Origin: Bacillota bacterium
GTDB taxonomy: Bacteria > Bacillota > Clostridia > Peptostreptococcales > Anaerovoracaceae
Assembly: GCA_029006195.1 (NCBI GenBank)
Contig: JAQXGH010000012.1
Location: forward strand, 1 to 48,949
Length of the DNA stretch: 48,949 nucleotides
Direction of reading: 5' to 3'
Part shown: positions 1 to 7,893 of the stretch, in pieces
Numbering within the stretch: position 1 is the first letter of the stretch
Layout of the letters: the number at the start of each line of letters is the position of its first letter
The notes under the pieces: generated by a model
Told to the model about the DNA's origin: nothing
Seen by the model: only the letters and a program-made list of their open reading frames with translations
Databases searched by the model: none
Translations under genes and position numbers: made by a program

Positions 1-792
1 AATATAGAAAAACTTAAATCATATGGATTCGACATCATTGAGCCGGCTACAGGTATGCTGGCATGTCAGGATGTGGGATCAGGTAAACTGCCTGAACCAC
101 AGGTTATTCTGGATTATATCTGTAAGGAAATAGCTTGCGAGAAAGATATGGCTGGAATGAAAGTTACGGTTACTGCTGGACCAACTCAGGAAGCACTTGA
201 TCCGGTAAGATACATTACTAATCACAGCAGCGGCAAGATGGGATATTCTGTAGCTAGAGCTGCTATGCTTAGAGGGGCAGAGGTTACTCTTATTTCAGGT
301 CCTGTAGCCCTGGAACCTGTACCATTCGTTAATATGGTAAATGTTTCAACTGCTAAGGAAATGCTCGAGGCTATTAAGGAATCACTTCCTGAAACTGATA
401 TCCTCGTTAAATCGGCTGCAGTTGCAGATTATAGACCTGCTATCGTTAGAGAAAACAAGATGAAGAAATCAGATAATAATTCCGATCTTACACTTCCGCT
501 TGAACGTACAGATGATATTCTGGGCTGGGTTAAGGATAATAAGAGAGAAGGTCAGATTATCTGTGGCTTCTCAATGGAGACTACTAATTTGATTGAGAAT
601 TCCAGAGCTAAACTGGTTAAGAAAGGGTTAGATATGATTTGTGCTAACAGCCTTAAGGTAACCGGTGCTGGATTTGGTGGAAATACAAATGTTGTTACTT
701 TGATCAAAAAAGATGACATTAAAGAGCTGGAGCTTATGAGCAAGGATCAGGTGGCTCATGAAATCTTTAACGCTTTAATTGAGAAAAAGTAA
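1..792 (+). CDS. coaBC: CoaBC, phosphopantothenoylcysteine decarboxylase/phosphopantothenate-cysteine ligase (5' end outside window)
   Basis: This enzyme joins cysteine to 4'-phosphopantothenate and decarboxylates the product, two steps of coenzyme A synthesis in the cytosol. The frame is open from base 1, so the gene starts upstream and only the end of the CoaC flavoprotein domain is seen. That end holds the GMLACQDVGSGKLPEP stretch, whose Cys matches the CoaC active-site ACG(D) segment. The CoaB ligase domain follows and is complete: VTAGPTQEALDPVRYITN with the SSGKMG loop, then KSAAVADYRP and the KMKK lysines typical of the CTP-dependent ligase. The first in-frame Met (base 55) lies inside CoaC and is not the start. 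No terminator is evident before the next gene. Confidence 0.95.
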   Translation, partial: NIEKLKSYGFDIIEPATGMLACQDVGSGKLPEPQVILDYICKEIACEKDMAGMKVTVTAGPTQEALDPVRYITNHSSGKMGYSVARAAMLRGAEVTLISGPVALEPVPFVNMVNVSTAKEMLEAIKESLPETDILVKSAAVADYRPAIVRENKMKKSDNNSDLTLPLERTDDILGWVKDNKREGQIICGFSMETTNLIENSRAKLVKKGLDMICANSLKVTGAGFGGNTNVVTLIKKDDIKELELMSKDQVAHEIFNALIEKK

Positions 793-902
793 TAACAGCT
801 ATTAGGGAAAATACGAATTGAACCTTTTGGTTAACTGTGCTAGACTCTATTTCGGGTATTGATTTGTTTTGACTATTATTATATGGAAAGGATGGGTTAG
901 AG

Positions 903-1784
903 ATGTCTTACACAGTAAATTTAAGGCAGAGCCATGTATCATATAAGAATGCAATGGATTATAAGCCTGTAGATTATTCGGTTGAGGGGATTCGTATAAC
1001 AAGGGTACCTATTAAGTGTGGTCATCCTCTTTATACAGAAGTAGCAGATGTATTTTATGCAGAAGTTATGACAGATGAAGTATGCATGATGCCGATCGTT
1101 CCAGATGGATGTAATACTGTCGTTGTTAGATCTATGGATGATGAGGTAAGCGCATTTGTCTGCGGAAGCATTAATGAAATAAGAAAGATAGAAGTACATC
1201 CTGGAGAAATAGTGTACTTCGTTAAATTCCTTCCGGGAATCGGTCATTCTCTTCTTAACAGCACTAAGGAGAAGATGACAAATAATGTTAAGAAACTGTC
1301 GGACTGTATTCGTGGTTTTGAGCAGATTGAGTTTGCTATAAGGCATGAGCTTCCTCCGGTTAAGGTGGTAGAGATAATTGGAACAGTTATCAATAACGTG
1401 CTCTCTAAAGAAAATCACGTATATCTGATCAAATTCTGTACAGAAAAAATCATTAAGAACTTAGGAAACATAAGTGTATCTGCACTTGCTGAGGAGTCGG
1501 GTTTCACAGAAAGACATATTTCTAAGATGTTTGATGTATATGTTGGGTTATCACCTAAATCATTCTCACAGATCATCAGACTTCAGAATACTATGAAAGT
1601 CATTTCTGGAAGATGTGATCAGCCGTTGGTTGACGTTGCGGTTGCTTACGGATTCTTTGATCACGCTCATATGAACAGAACTTATAACAAGTTCATTCAT
1701 CGTTCAGCAGGTGATTTTGGTCACAGCTGCTTCTCTGGACTTAACTATGATGATATAGATGAGTATGTGGATGAAATTCATTGA
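903..1784 (+). CDS. AraC family transcriptional regulator
   Basis: This is a 293-residue regulator with a C-terminal AraC/XylS DNA-binding domain. In roughly residues 185-275, SVSALAEESGFTERHISKMF forms the first helix-turn-helix, and LVDVAVAYGFFDHAHMNRTY with a following FIHRSAGDF forms the second. The N-terminal half (VPDGCNTVVV, PGEIVYFVKFLPG) resembles the beta-rich ligand-sensing domain of AraC proteins that carry a DUF6597-like sensor. The ligand and targets cannot be told. An AAAGGATGG stretch about 6 bases upstream supports the start at 903. The gene is monocistronic, followed by a region with three inverted repeats. Family assignment is firm, function unknown. Confidence 0.85.
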   Translation: MSYTVNLRQSHVSYKNAMDYKPVDYSVEGIRITRVPIKCGHPLYTEVADVFYAEVMTDEVCMMPIVPDGCNTVVVRSMDDEVSAFVCGSINEIRKIEVHPGEIVYFVKFLPGIGHSLLNSTKEKMTNNVKKLSDCIRGFEQIEFAIRHELPPVKVVEIIGTVINNVLSKENHVYLIKFCTEKIIKNLGNISVSALAEESGFTERHISKMFDVYVGLSPKSFSQIIRLQNTMKVISGRCDQPLVDVAVAYGFFDHAHMNRTYNKFIHRSAGDFGHSCFSGLNYDDIDEYVDEIH

Positions 1785-1826
1785 TTTAATAAAAAGGACT
1801 TGCAATACAATAATCATTGAATTACA

Positions 1827-1850
1827 ATACATTCGTAAAGACGAATGTAT
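1827..1850. repeat. 10-bp perfect inverted repeat downstream of the AraC-type gene
   Basis: ATACATTCGT and its exact complement ACGAATGTAT flank a 4-base AAAG loop. It has no T-run after it, so it is a weak terminator at best. An mRNA 3'-end hairpin or an operator is equally possible. Confidence 0.5.
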
Positions 1851-1871
1851 ACAATTTCCATTTAATCACAT

Positions 1872-1888
1872 TGAGCGTGTAGCGCTCA
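1872..1888. repeat. 6-bp inverted repeat
   Basis: TGAGCG and CGCTCA flank a 5-base loop between the previous hairpin and the terminator-like hairpin at 1933. It is short and could be chance or a protein-binding site. Confidence 0.3.
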
Positions 1889-1932
1889 CAATAAATTAGC
1901 AAACAAGATTCTTTTTCCTTACAATGTCAGAG

Positions 1933-1975
1933 GACGATGTCAAATTTAGATTTGACATCGTCTTTTGGCATTTTT
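1933..1975 (+). terminator. Rho-independent terminator candidate
   Basis: GACGATGTCAAA pairs perfectly with TTTGACATCGTC, and an inner T-A pair leaves a TTAG loop. The stem is followed by TTTT and, after GGCA, a TTTTT run. It lies between the AraC-type gene and the sirtuin, so it most likely ends the former transcript. A longer sirtuin reading frame would run through this hairpin, which argues against the upstream start at 1924. Confidence 0.7.
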
Positions 1976-1976
1976 G

Positions 1977-1985
1977 TGCTACAAT
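1977..1985 (+). promoter_or_regulatory. Extended -10 promoter candidate for the sirtuin gene
   Basis: TG-C-TACAAT is an extended -10 element about 40 bases upstream of the SD-supported start at 2026. No -35 box stands at 16-18 bp; a TTGACA lies 22 bp upstream inside the terminator stem. Confidence 0.4.
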
Positions 1986-2025
1986 TACACTATCAGGGGA
2001 TGGACCTGATAAGGAGGGTTTTCAA

Positions 2026-2766
2026 ATGTATGAAGAATTAAAAGAAATAATAAAAAATAGCGATAATATAGTTTTCTTTGGAGGAGCTGGAGTTTCTACA
2101 GAAAGTAATATTCCTGACTTCCGTTCTGAGGCGGGGCTTTATAATGCACAGAAGAGCTATGGCATGTCACCGGAACAGATGCTTTCACATAGCTTCTTTA
2201 TCCATGATACAAATACTTTTTATGATTATTACAAGAATAATCTTATCTATGAAGATGCAGAACCTAATGCAGCACACCTGGCACTGGCCAAGCTGGAAGA
2301 AATGGGCAAATTAAAGGCAGTGGTAACACAGAACATAGATGGTCTGCATCAGAAGGCTGGAAGTAAGACGGTTTATGAGCTTCATGGATCAGTTCTTAGA
2401 AACAACTGCATGAACTGTGGCCAGTATTATGATCTTTCATATGTGATGGACGATGAGAATTGCGAAAAGCTGATACCTAAATGTAAGAAGTGCGGCGGTA
2501 CGGTAAAGCCTGATGTTGTTCTTTATGAAGAGCCTTTGGATGATGATCAGATCACAGGTGCAATTGATGCGATAAAGGCTGCAGATGTTTTGATTATTGG
2601 CGGCACATCACTTGTTGTTTATCCTGCTGCAGGTTTTGTAAATTATTTCAAAGGCAGCAAACTTGTCCTCATAAACAGAAGCAGCACTGCCTTTGATGGC
2701 AGAGCTGACCTTGTTATCAATGATGCAATTGGTAAAGTTCTGGGAGAAGTAGTAGGTAATCTCTAA
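2026..2766 (+). CDS. NAD-dependent protein deacylase, sirtuin family (CobB/SIR2-like)
   Basis: Sirtuins remove acyl groups from lysines using NAD+, giving nicotinamide and O-acyl-ADP-ribose. The 246-residue protein shows the family signatures in order: GGAGVSTESNIPDFRS for NAD binding, TQNIDGLHQKAG, the catalytic His in ELHGS, a zinc ribbon CMNCGQYYD...CKKCGG, then KPDVVLYEEPL and GGTSLVVYPAAG. I place the start at 2026 because AAGGAGGG sits 6 bases upstream. The longer frame from 1924 would be translated from a terminator hairpin. The length is normal for a small bacterial class U or III sirtuin. It converges tail-to-tail (4-bp overlap) with the reverse-strand regulator. Confidence 0.93.
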   Translation: MYEELKEIIKNSDNIVFFGGAGVSTESNIPDFRSEAGLYNAQKSYGMSPEQMLSHSFFIHDTNTFYDYYKNNLIYEDAEPNAAHLALAKLEEMGKLKAVVTQNIDGLHQKAGSKTVYELHGSVLRNNCMNCGQYYDLSYVMDDENCEKLIPKCKKCGGTVKPDVVLYEEPLDDDQITGAIDAIKAADVLIIGGTSLVVYPAAGFVNYFKGSKLVLINRSSTAFDGRADLVINDAIGKVLGEVVGNL

Positions 2767-4109
2767 TACTTCTTCAGGATTCTAGATACTGTCGATTGAT
2801 TAACGCCAAGTGCTTCGGCTGTTTTGTGAGTAGTTCCGTAGATAGCGTAAGCTCTCTTAACGAGCTGCTCCTCAAGCTGACGCTTGGCTTCTTTTAATGG
2901 GATAATATCATCGCAGTGTACCTTGAATTTATCTCCTGTATTGAGAGCTGATCCGTGTATAGAATCATAAACTGTATTGCCTCTGATTACTGGACCATCT
3001 GACATGATGTATGAGCTCTCAACTGTTTTCTTGAGTTCAATGAAGTTTCCAGGCCATGAATGTGATGTTAATACACCTAAAGCATCACGGCTGAAAATCT
3101 TCTTTGATTTATATTTGTCGTTAAATATTGTCAAATACTGATTGGCGAGATATGCGATATCTGCTGGTCTGCTTCTTAAAGGCGGGATATTGAATGGAAT
3201 AGTGTTCAATCTGTAATAAAGCGCCTTCATAAAGTGATTCTCATCGATAAGCTGTTTAAGATCTATGCCTGTGAGACCTATAATACGAGCATTTGAATTA
3301 ATAGGCAGATTACCATTTCTGCGTACAAACTGGCCGGTGTTTAGATACTTAAACAGTTTGGCCTGTATTTTTTCTGGCATATGGCTGATGTTGCTTAAAA
3401 CTAAAGTGCCGTCTGTTGCAATATCCAGTTTTCCTTGTTTGATCTTAGTGCTTTCGCCATTCTCCATAACTTCTTCGCAACCGAATATTTCGATATCAAG
3501 AGATTCTTCGTCGGTGTTGCTGCAGTTTATTGTAATGAATGGGTAGTCTCTTCTGTTTCCTGCGAAGTGAACGTGTCTGGCAGCTATCTGCTTGCCCGTT
3601 CCTGATTCACCATAGATGAGAAGGGGGATGTCAAGTGATGATACCTTCTCGAGAGAAGCTTTAAGCTTAAGGCTGAGAGGGTCGTTTACATCAAAGTCAC
3701 TATCCTTAAAGAGAGCTCTCTTAAGGGATGCGATTTCTTCTTCCTGCTTATCAACTGTATCAACGAGTGTATTAACGGCATCGATATCCTGAGAGTAGGA
3801 CATTACCAATTCGATGTCGCCTTTTTCATCATGAATAGGGATACCTGTCGCGATAATAGTTTTGTTATTCTTTAAGTTCTGGAGAACAGAAACTGATTTG
3901 CCTGTTTCCAGTACTTTGAGAGTGCTGCTTTCAGAAAAGTAGCCTTCCTCAATAAGTGTTTTGACGTTCTTGCCAATGATATTCTTGATGTCAAGATTGT
4001 TGATTTCTATGGACGCAGGGTTTACGAAAATAACGTTACCATCTCCATCACTAACAAATATTTCAACGCCTAAATTCTCTACTATGATTTTATAAATGCT
4101 ATTATCCAT
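2763..4109 (-). CDS. PAS/AAA+ regulator with TyrR-type HTH, degenerate sigma54-activator domain
   Basis: The 448-residue regulator has a PAS domain (about residues 3-115), a short coiled linker, a sigma54-activator AAA+ domain (about 140-380) and a TyrR/Fis-type helix-turn-helix at the end (about 425-448, HKTAEALGVNQSTVSRIL). Walker A is intact (GESGTGKQ, 167-174), as is WPGN near 352. The GAFTGA loop that contacts sigma54 is missing: after EIFGCEEV the usual motif is absent. Walker B reads TLVLSNI instead of TLFLDEI. It therefore probably does not remodel sigma54 holoenzyme and may regulate sigma70 promoters as TyrR does. I use the Met at 4109, with AGGGAG 5 bases upstream; the frame extends to 4172 without a good RBS. 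It is divergent from mntP. Confidence 0.85.
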   Translation of the reverse strand: MDNSIYKIIVENLGVEIFVSDGDGNVIFVNPASIEINNLDIKNIIGKNVKTLIEEGYFSESSTLKVLETGKSVSVLQNLKNNKTIIATGIPIHDEKGDIELVMSYSQDIDAVNTLVDTVDKQEEEIASLKRALFKDSDFDVNDPLSLKLKASLEKVSSLDIPLLIYGESGTGKQIAARHVHFAGNRRDYPFITINCSNTDEESLDIEIFGCEEVMENGESTKIKQGKLDIATDGTLVLSNISHMPEKIQAKLFKYLNTGQFVRRNGNLPINSNARIIGLTGIDLKQLIDENHFMKALYYRLNTIPFNIPPLRSRPADIAYLANQYLTIFNDKYKSKKIFSRDALGVLTSHSWPGNFIELKKTVESSYIMSDGPVIRGNTVYDSIHGSALNTGDKFKVHCDDIIPLKEAKRQLEEQLVKRAYAIYGTTHKTAEALGVNQSTVSRILKKY

Positions 4110-4188
4110 TGATGCTCCCTGTAGATTTACTAAAGAAATAACGAATAAAAATATAATACACCTCAATTTCAATAAATTCTAGCCCTTT

Positions 4189-4220
4189 TTTATGCTGTTT
4201 TGCATCGGATGTTGCATAAA
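4189..4220. promoter_or_regulatory. Operator candidate between divergent regulator and mntP genes
   Basis: TTTATGC and GCATAAA form a 7-bp inverted repeat with an 18-bp gap that itself holds CAT-CGG-ATG around the same centre. Dyads of this kind between divergent genes often bind the adjacent regulator. That the PAS/AAA+ protein binds here is inference only. Confidence 0.3.
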
Positions 4221-4237
4221 TGAGTGTCTCGTCTAAG

Positions 4238-4256
4238 AAAATGCTGTCAGCAATTT
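4238..4256. promoter_or_regulatory. Palindromic site upstream of mntP
   Basis: A 19-bp imperfect palindrome centred on 4247 (TGCTG-T-CAGCA with A/T-rich flanks) lies just upstream of, and at about the -35 distance from, the mntP -10 element. It is a plausible repressor or activator site. I do not recognise it as a known MntR or Fur box. Confidence 0.35.
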
Positions 4257-4273
4257 TATTGAAAAGGAAAGTG

Positions 4274-4282
4274 TGGTAAAAT
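4274..4282 (+). promoter_or_regulatory. Extended -10 promoter candidate for mntP
   Basis: TG-G-TAAAAT gives an extended -10 about 45 bases before the GTG start of mntP. The -35 region (TTTTAT at 17 bp spacing) is poor, so the promoter may need an activator. Confidence 0.45.
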
Positions 4283-4328
4283 ATTTTGAATATACTTTTT
4301 TGAAATTGCTAAGAGAAAAGAGGCAATT

Positions 4329-4931
4329 GTGAATTGGAACTTTATGTTTTTTATCAACAGCATACTTCTAGGTATTGGACTTGCCATGGATGCTTTTAGC
4401 GTTTCCATAGCAAACGGCCTCGCAGAACCCGAAATGAAGAACGGCAAGATGAATCTGATTGCTGGAACATTCGGTTTTTTTCAGGCATTAATGCCAATGA
4501 TAGGTTGGGCATGCGTATGTTTTCTTGTAACTTTCTTTAAGGCTTTTGAGAAATTCATACCTTGGTGCGCACTTATTCTTTTACTTTTCATCGGAGGAAA
4601 GATGCTCATCGAGAGCATGAAGGCTCTTCATTCAGACGAAAAAAGCGAAGAGAATGCTGGAGGAACACTTACGATGGGAGTGCTTATAGTTCAGGGCATA
4701 GCTACAGCTATAGATGCGCTTTCTGTTGGATTCACAATTGCAGACTATGGCTTTATCATGGCGCTTGTGTGCTCTCTGATCATTGCAGTTGTTACTTATG
4801 CGATCTGCATGGCGGGGCTTAAACTCGGCAAATCATTTGGAAACAAGCTTTCGGATAAGGCGGGCATCCTTGGTGGGTGCATATTGATCTTCATAGGCGT
4901 GGAAATCTTTGTTAAAGGTGTATTCTTATAA
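4329..4931 (+). CDS. mntP: MntP family manganese efflux pump
   Basis: This is a polytopic inner membrane protein of 200 residues that exports Mn2+ and protects against manganese excess. It is an internally duplicated six-helix fold: the first repeat carries GIGLAMDAFSVSIANG and the second VQGIATAIDALSVGFTIADYG, each with the conserved acidic residue of the family. The start is a GTG at 4329, with AAGAGG 5 bases upstream; an ATG at 4344 is a poorer choice. I looked for a yybP-ykoY manganese riboswitch upstream and did not see its core. It is followed after 26 bp by the YeiH-type transporter gene, probably on one transcript. Confidence 0.92.
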   Translation: MNWNFMFFINSILLGIGLAMDAFSVSIANGLAEPEMKNGKMNLIAGTFGFFQALMPMIGWACVCFLVTFFKAFEKFIPWCALILLLFIGGKMLIESMKALHSDEKSEENAGGTLTMGVLIVQGIATAIDALSVGFTIADYGFIMALVCSLIIAVVTYAICMAGLKLGKSFGNKLSDKAGILGGCILIFIGVEIFVKGVFL

Positions 4932-4957
4932 AAACAATTAGAAAGAAGGCTTTAATT

Positions 4958-6022
4958 ATGAGTGAAAAAACAAAGGGAATCTTACTATGTGCAGCCATAG
5001 CTGTTCCATCGTATTTGCTTGTTAAGTTCCTCCCTGCGTTGAGCGTAATCGGAGCACCTGTAATCGCTATCATTGCAGGTATGGTAATTACGAGATTTAT
5101 CGCGAAGGATAATTTCAAGAGCGGTATAGCTTTTACATCAAAGAAAATCCTTCAGACGGCAGTAGTTCTGCTGGGTTTCGGGCTTAATCTCTCAACTATC
5201 TGTAAGGTTGGTGCAAGTTCGATTCCGATTATTTTAAGCACGATCGGTACGTCACTTATCATATCGTTTGTATTATGCAAAGCCCTTAAAATCGGCCGTA
5301 ACCAGGCTGTACTTATTGGCGTTGGATCATCTATCTGCGGTGGATCAGCCATTGCGGCGACGGCACCTGTGATCGATGCAGATGATGAAGAAATTGCTCA
5401 GGCAATATCAGTTATTTTCTTGTTCAATGTAATCGCAGCCCTGATATTCCCAACACTGGGTGGAATTTTAGGAATGTCAAACGAAGGTTTCGGCCTTTTC
5501 GCCGGAACTGCCGTTAATGATACATCTTCAGTAACAGCTGCAGCATCAACATGGGATGTAATGCATTCGACAGGCGGAAGCGTAATGGAATATGCAACAA
5601 TCGTTAAGCTTACAAGAACACTTGCAATTATTCCTATAACACTGGTACTTGCAATCTACGAAATGAAGAGGCGCCAGAAGGCAGCAGCTGCTGCAGGTGA
5701 TGGTGAGGAAGCGGTAATGAACTTTAGCTTTAAGAGAGCTTTTCCTATGTTCATCCTCTACTTCCTGCTGGCTTCAATCGTAACAACTGTATTAACAACA
5801 GTATTATCAGGTGCGGCTCTTGGCGTTGCTACAGAAGCATTTTCAATTTTTAAGGAAATCAGTAGATTCTTTATCGTTATGGCAATGAGTGCCATCGGAC
5901 TTAATACTGATATCGTTAAGCTGGTTAAAACAGGTGGCAAGCCAATTCTTTTAGGTTTTGTCTGCTGGGTATGCATAGCAATAGTAAGTGTTCTCATGCA
6001 GATGACCACTGGACTTTTATAA
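4958..6022 (+). CDS. YeiH/UPF0324 family putative sulfate exporter
   Basis: The 354-residue membrane protein belongs to the Cons_hypoth698 (UPF0324, YeiH) family, annotated as putative sulfate or inorganic anion exporters. About ten hydrophobic segments are visible. Conserved stretches include LQTAVVLLGFGLNLS, GVGSSICGGSAIAATAPVI and GTAVNDTSSVTAA, typical of this family. The substrate is not established experimentally for this clade. An AGAAAGAAGG RBS lies before the ATG. The tight spacing to mntP suggests cotranscription, which would link ion export functions. Confidence 0.85.
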   Translation: MSEKTKGILLCAAIAVPSYLLVKFLPALSVIGAPVIAIIAGMVITRFIAKDNFKSGIAFTSKKILQTAVVLLGFGLNLSTICKVGASSIPIILSTIGTSLIISFVLCKALKIGRNQAVLIGVGSSICGGSAIAATAPVIDADDEEIAQAISVIFLFNVIAALIFPTLGGILGMSNEGFGLFAGTAVNDTSSVTAAASTWDVMHSTGGSVMEYATIVKLTRTLAIIPITLVLAIYEMKRRQKAAAAAGDGEEAVMNFSFKRAFPMFILYFLLASIVTTVLTTVLSGAALGVATEAFSIFKEISRFFIVMAMSAIGLNTDIVKLVKTGGKPILLGFVCWVCIAIVSVLMQMTTGLL

Positions 6023-6068
6023 TTAATTAGAATCATAGGGACTAGAAATTTGGGAGGAAATTTAGAAA

Positions 6069-6338
6069 ATGAAGAAAGCAATTATCACAGTTCTGGGACA
6101 GGACAGAGTAGGTATCATTTCAGGAGTATGTACACTTCTGGCTAATGAAAACATCAACATTCTCGATATCAGCCAGACAATCGTTGACGGATATTTCAAT
6201 ATGATGATGATTGTTGATGTAAGCGGTGTTGATAATTTAAATGACACGATCGAACATCTCGATAAGATTGGTAGTGACCTCGGTGTAATCATTAAATGTC
6301 AGCGTGAAGAAATCTTCGCATCAATGCACAGAATTTAA
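6069..6338 (+). CDS. ACT domain protein, UPF0237 family
   Basis: This is a single ACT domain of 89 residues (AIITVLGQDRVGIISGVCTLLANENINILDISQTIVDGYFNMMMIVD). It shows the glycine-rich turn after strand 1 that binds amino acids in related domains. The family is widespread and almost always sits directly upstream of a UPF0210 gene, as here (20 bp gap). It may be a small regulatory or amino acid-sensing partner of that protein. A GGGAGG motif upstream supports the start. Exact function is unknown in the literature I know. Confidence 0.9.
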   Translation: MKKAIITVLGQDRVGIISGVCTLLANENINILDISQTIVDGYFNMMMIVDVSGVDNLNDTIEHLDKIGSDLGVIIKCQREEIFASMHRI

Positions 6339-6358
6339 TTGAGGCAGGAGGTTAAAAA

Positions 6359-7723
6359 GTGATTAATTTATATGAAGTTAATGAAACTAATAAGATGATC
6401 GAGAATCAGAATCTCGATGTACGTACGATCACAATGGGTATCAGCCTTATGGACTGCATAGATTCTGATCTTAATAAGGTTAACGAAAATATTTACAAGA
6501 AGATTACAACATATGCTAAAGATCTGGTAAAGACAGGTAACGAAATCGGCAATGAACTTGGCGTTCCTATCGTTAACAAGAGAATATCAGTTACACCGAT
6601 CGCTATTATCGGAGAATCTGCATGTAAGTGTCCTGAAGACTATGTGACTATTGCCAAGACTTTAGACCGTGCTGCTGACGAAGTGGGTGTAAACTTCATT
6701 GGTGGATATTCAGCTCTGGTTTCAAAGGGCATGACAAAGGGTGAAGAAAATCTTATTAAATCGATTCCTCAGGCACTGGCGTGCACAGGTAAGGTTTGCA
6801 GTTCAATTAATGTTGGATCAACAAAGACTGGCATCAACATGGATGCTGTTAGACTTATGGGGGAAATCGTCAAGGAAACAGCTGAACTCACTAAGGATGA
6901 GGATTCACTTGGCTGTGCTAAGCTGGTAGTTTTCTGTAATGCTCCAGATGACAATCCGTTTATGGCGGGAGCATTTCACGGCGTTACAGAAGCTGACGCT
7001 ATCATAAACGTTGGTGTTAGCGGCCCTGGCGTAGTTAAGCATGCTTTATCACAGGTAAGAGGTGAAAACTTCGAGGTGCTCTGTGAAACTATTAAGAAAA
7101 CTGCATTTAAGATCACAAGAGTTGGCCAGCTTGTAGCTCAGGAAGCTTCAAAGAGACTTGGTGTTCCTTTCGGAATCATCGATCTTTCACTGGCTCCAAC
7201 ACCAGCTATTGGCGACAGCGTTGCTGATATTTTAGAGGAAATCGGACTCGAAAGAGCTGGTGCTCCCGGCACTACAGCTGCGCTGGCACTGCTTAATGAC
7301 CAGGTTAAGAAGGGCGGCGTTATGGCGTCTTCATACGTTGGAGGTCTTTCGGGAGCATTTATTCCTGTAAGTGAAGACCAGGGCATGATCGACGCGGTTA
7401 CAGAAGGCGCGCTTACACTCGAAATGCTGGAAGCAATGACTTGCGTATGCTCTGTAGGCCTTGATATGATCGCTATTCCTGGAGACACTAAGCCTTCAAC
7501 AATTTCAGGCATTATTGCTGATGAAATGGCTATTGGTATGGTTAACCAGAAGACTACAGCTGTAAGACTTATACCTGTTATTGGCAAGACTGTTGGCGAT
7601 AGCGCTGAATTTGGCGGATTACTTGGATATGCTCCAGTAATGCCTGTAAACAACTTCAGCTGTGAAGCCTTTGTATCAAGAAAGGGAAGAATTCCAGCAC
7701 CAATTCATTCGTTTAAGAATTAA
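6359..7723 (+). CDS. UPF0210 (PFL-like fold) family protein
   Basis: This 454-residue cytosolic protein is of the UPF0210/DUF711 family, whose fold relates it to the pyruvate formate-lyase/anaerobic ribonucleotide reductase barrel but without a proven activity. Family stretches seen include [17 protein letters not shown] near the N-terminus, [37 protein letters not shown] and [15 protein letters not shown]. The start is GTG at 6359 with GGCAGGAGG 7 bases upstream. It is translated directly after the ACT gene, and the pairing is conserved across Firmicutes and archaea. No terminator follows clearly; the next 170 bases hold the glycogen operon promoter. Confidence 0.9.
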   Translation: MINLYEVNETNKMIENQNLDVRTITMGISLMDCIDSDLNKVNENIYKKITTYAKDLVKTGNEIGNELGVPIVNKRISVTPIAIIGESACKCPEDYVTIAKTLDRAADEVGVNFIGGYSALVSKGMTKGEENLIKSIPQALACTGKVCSSINVGSTKTGINMDAVRLMGEIVKETAELTKDEDSLGCAKLVVFCNAPDDNPFMAGAFHGVTEADAIINVGVSGPGVVKHALSQVRGENFEVLCETIKKTAFKITRVGQLVAQEASKRLGVPFGIIDLSLAPTPAIGDSVADILEEIGLERAGAPGTTAALALLNDQVKKGGVMASSYVGGLSGAFIPVSEDQGMIDAVTEGALTLEMLEAMTCVCSVGLDMIAIPGDTKPSTISGIIADEMAIGMVNQKTTAVRLIPVIGKTVGDSAEFGGLLGYAPVMPVNNFSCEAFVSRKGRIPAPIHSFKN

Positions 7724-7791
7724 ATTAAAAAAACAAACGAAAAGATTCAGATAAATCAGAAAATGATAGCAACGGTAAGGGCGATTCGTAG

Positions 7792-7802
7792 TATAATATA
7801 AT
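7792..7802 (+). promoter_or_regulatory. Promoter region of the glycogen operon
   Basis: Two overlapping TATAAT hexamers (7792-7797 and 7797-7802) lie about 95 bases upstream of glgP. No good -35 stands at 17 bp. A GCAACGG at 7769-7775 is complementary to CCGTTGC at 7814-7820, so an inverted pair brackets the -10. This may be a regulator site. Confidence 0.45.
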
Positions 7803-7810
7803 ATAGCTCA

Positions 7811-7838
7811 TTTCCGTTGCACGTTTTTTATACGGAAA
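7811..7838 (+). promoter_or_regulatory. 5' leader hairpin upstream of glgP
   Basis: TTTCCGT pairs with ACGGAAA across a 14-base loop, starting about 10 bases after the -10 element. It would lie at the extreme 5' end of the mRNA and could stabilise it or serve as an operator dyad. The run of six T bases is inside the loop, so it is not a terminator. Confidence 0.4.
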
Positions 7839-7893
7839 CTTCGATACGATATAAATTAAATTTTTATAAATAAGTTAGAGAGTAGGGTAGGTA

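Noticed and set aside
939-1418. 159-codon minus-strand frame under the AraC-type gene
   Set aside because: It has no ribosome binding site, no recognisable domain and lies wholly opposite a real gene.
1924-2025. Longer N-terminus for the sirtuin
   Set aside because: The added codons are a terminator hairpin and promoter; a strong SD stands before the Met at 2026.
4110-4328. yybP-ykoY manganese riboswitch upstream of mntP
   Set aside because: The conserved core was not found; only dyads and an extended -10 are seen.
7138-7653. 171-codon open frame on the minus strand inside the UPF0210 gene
   Set aside because: It mirrors a well-conserved gene, has no SD and reads as a low-complexity Ser/Pro/Ile shadow.
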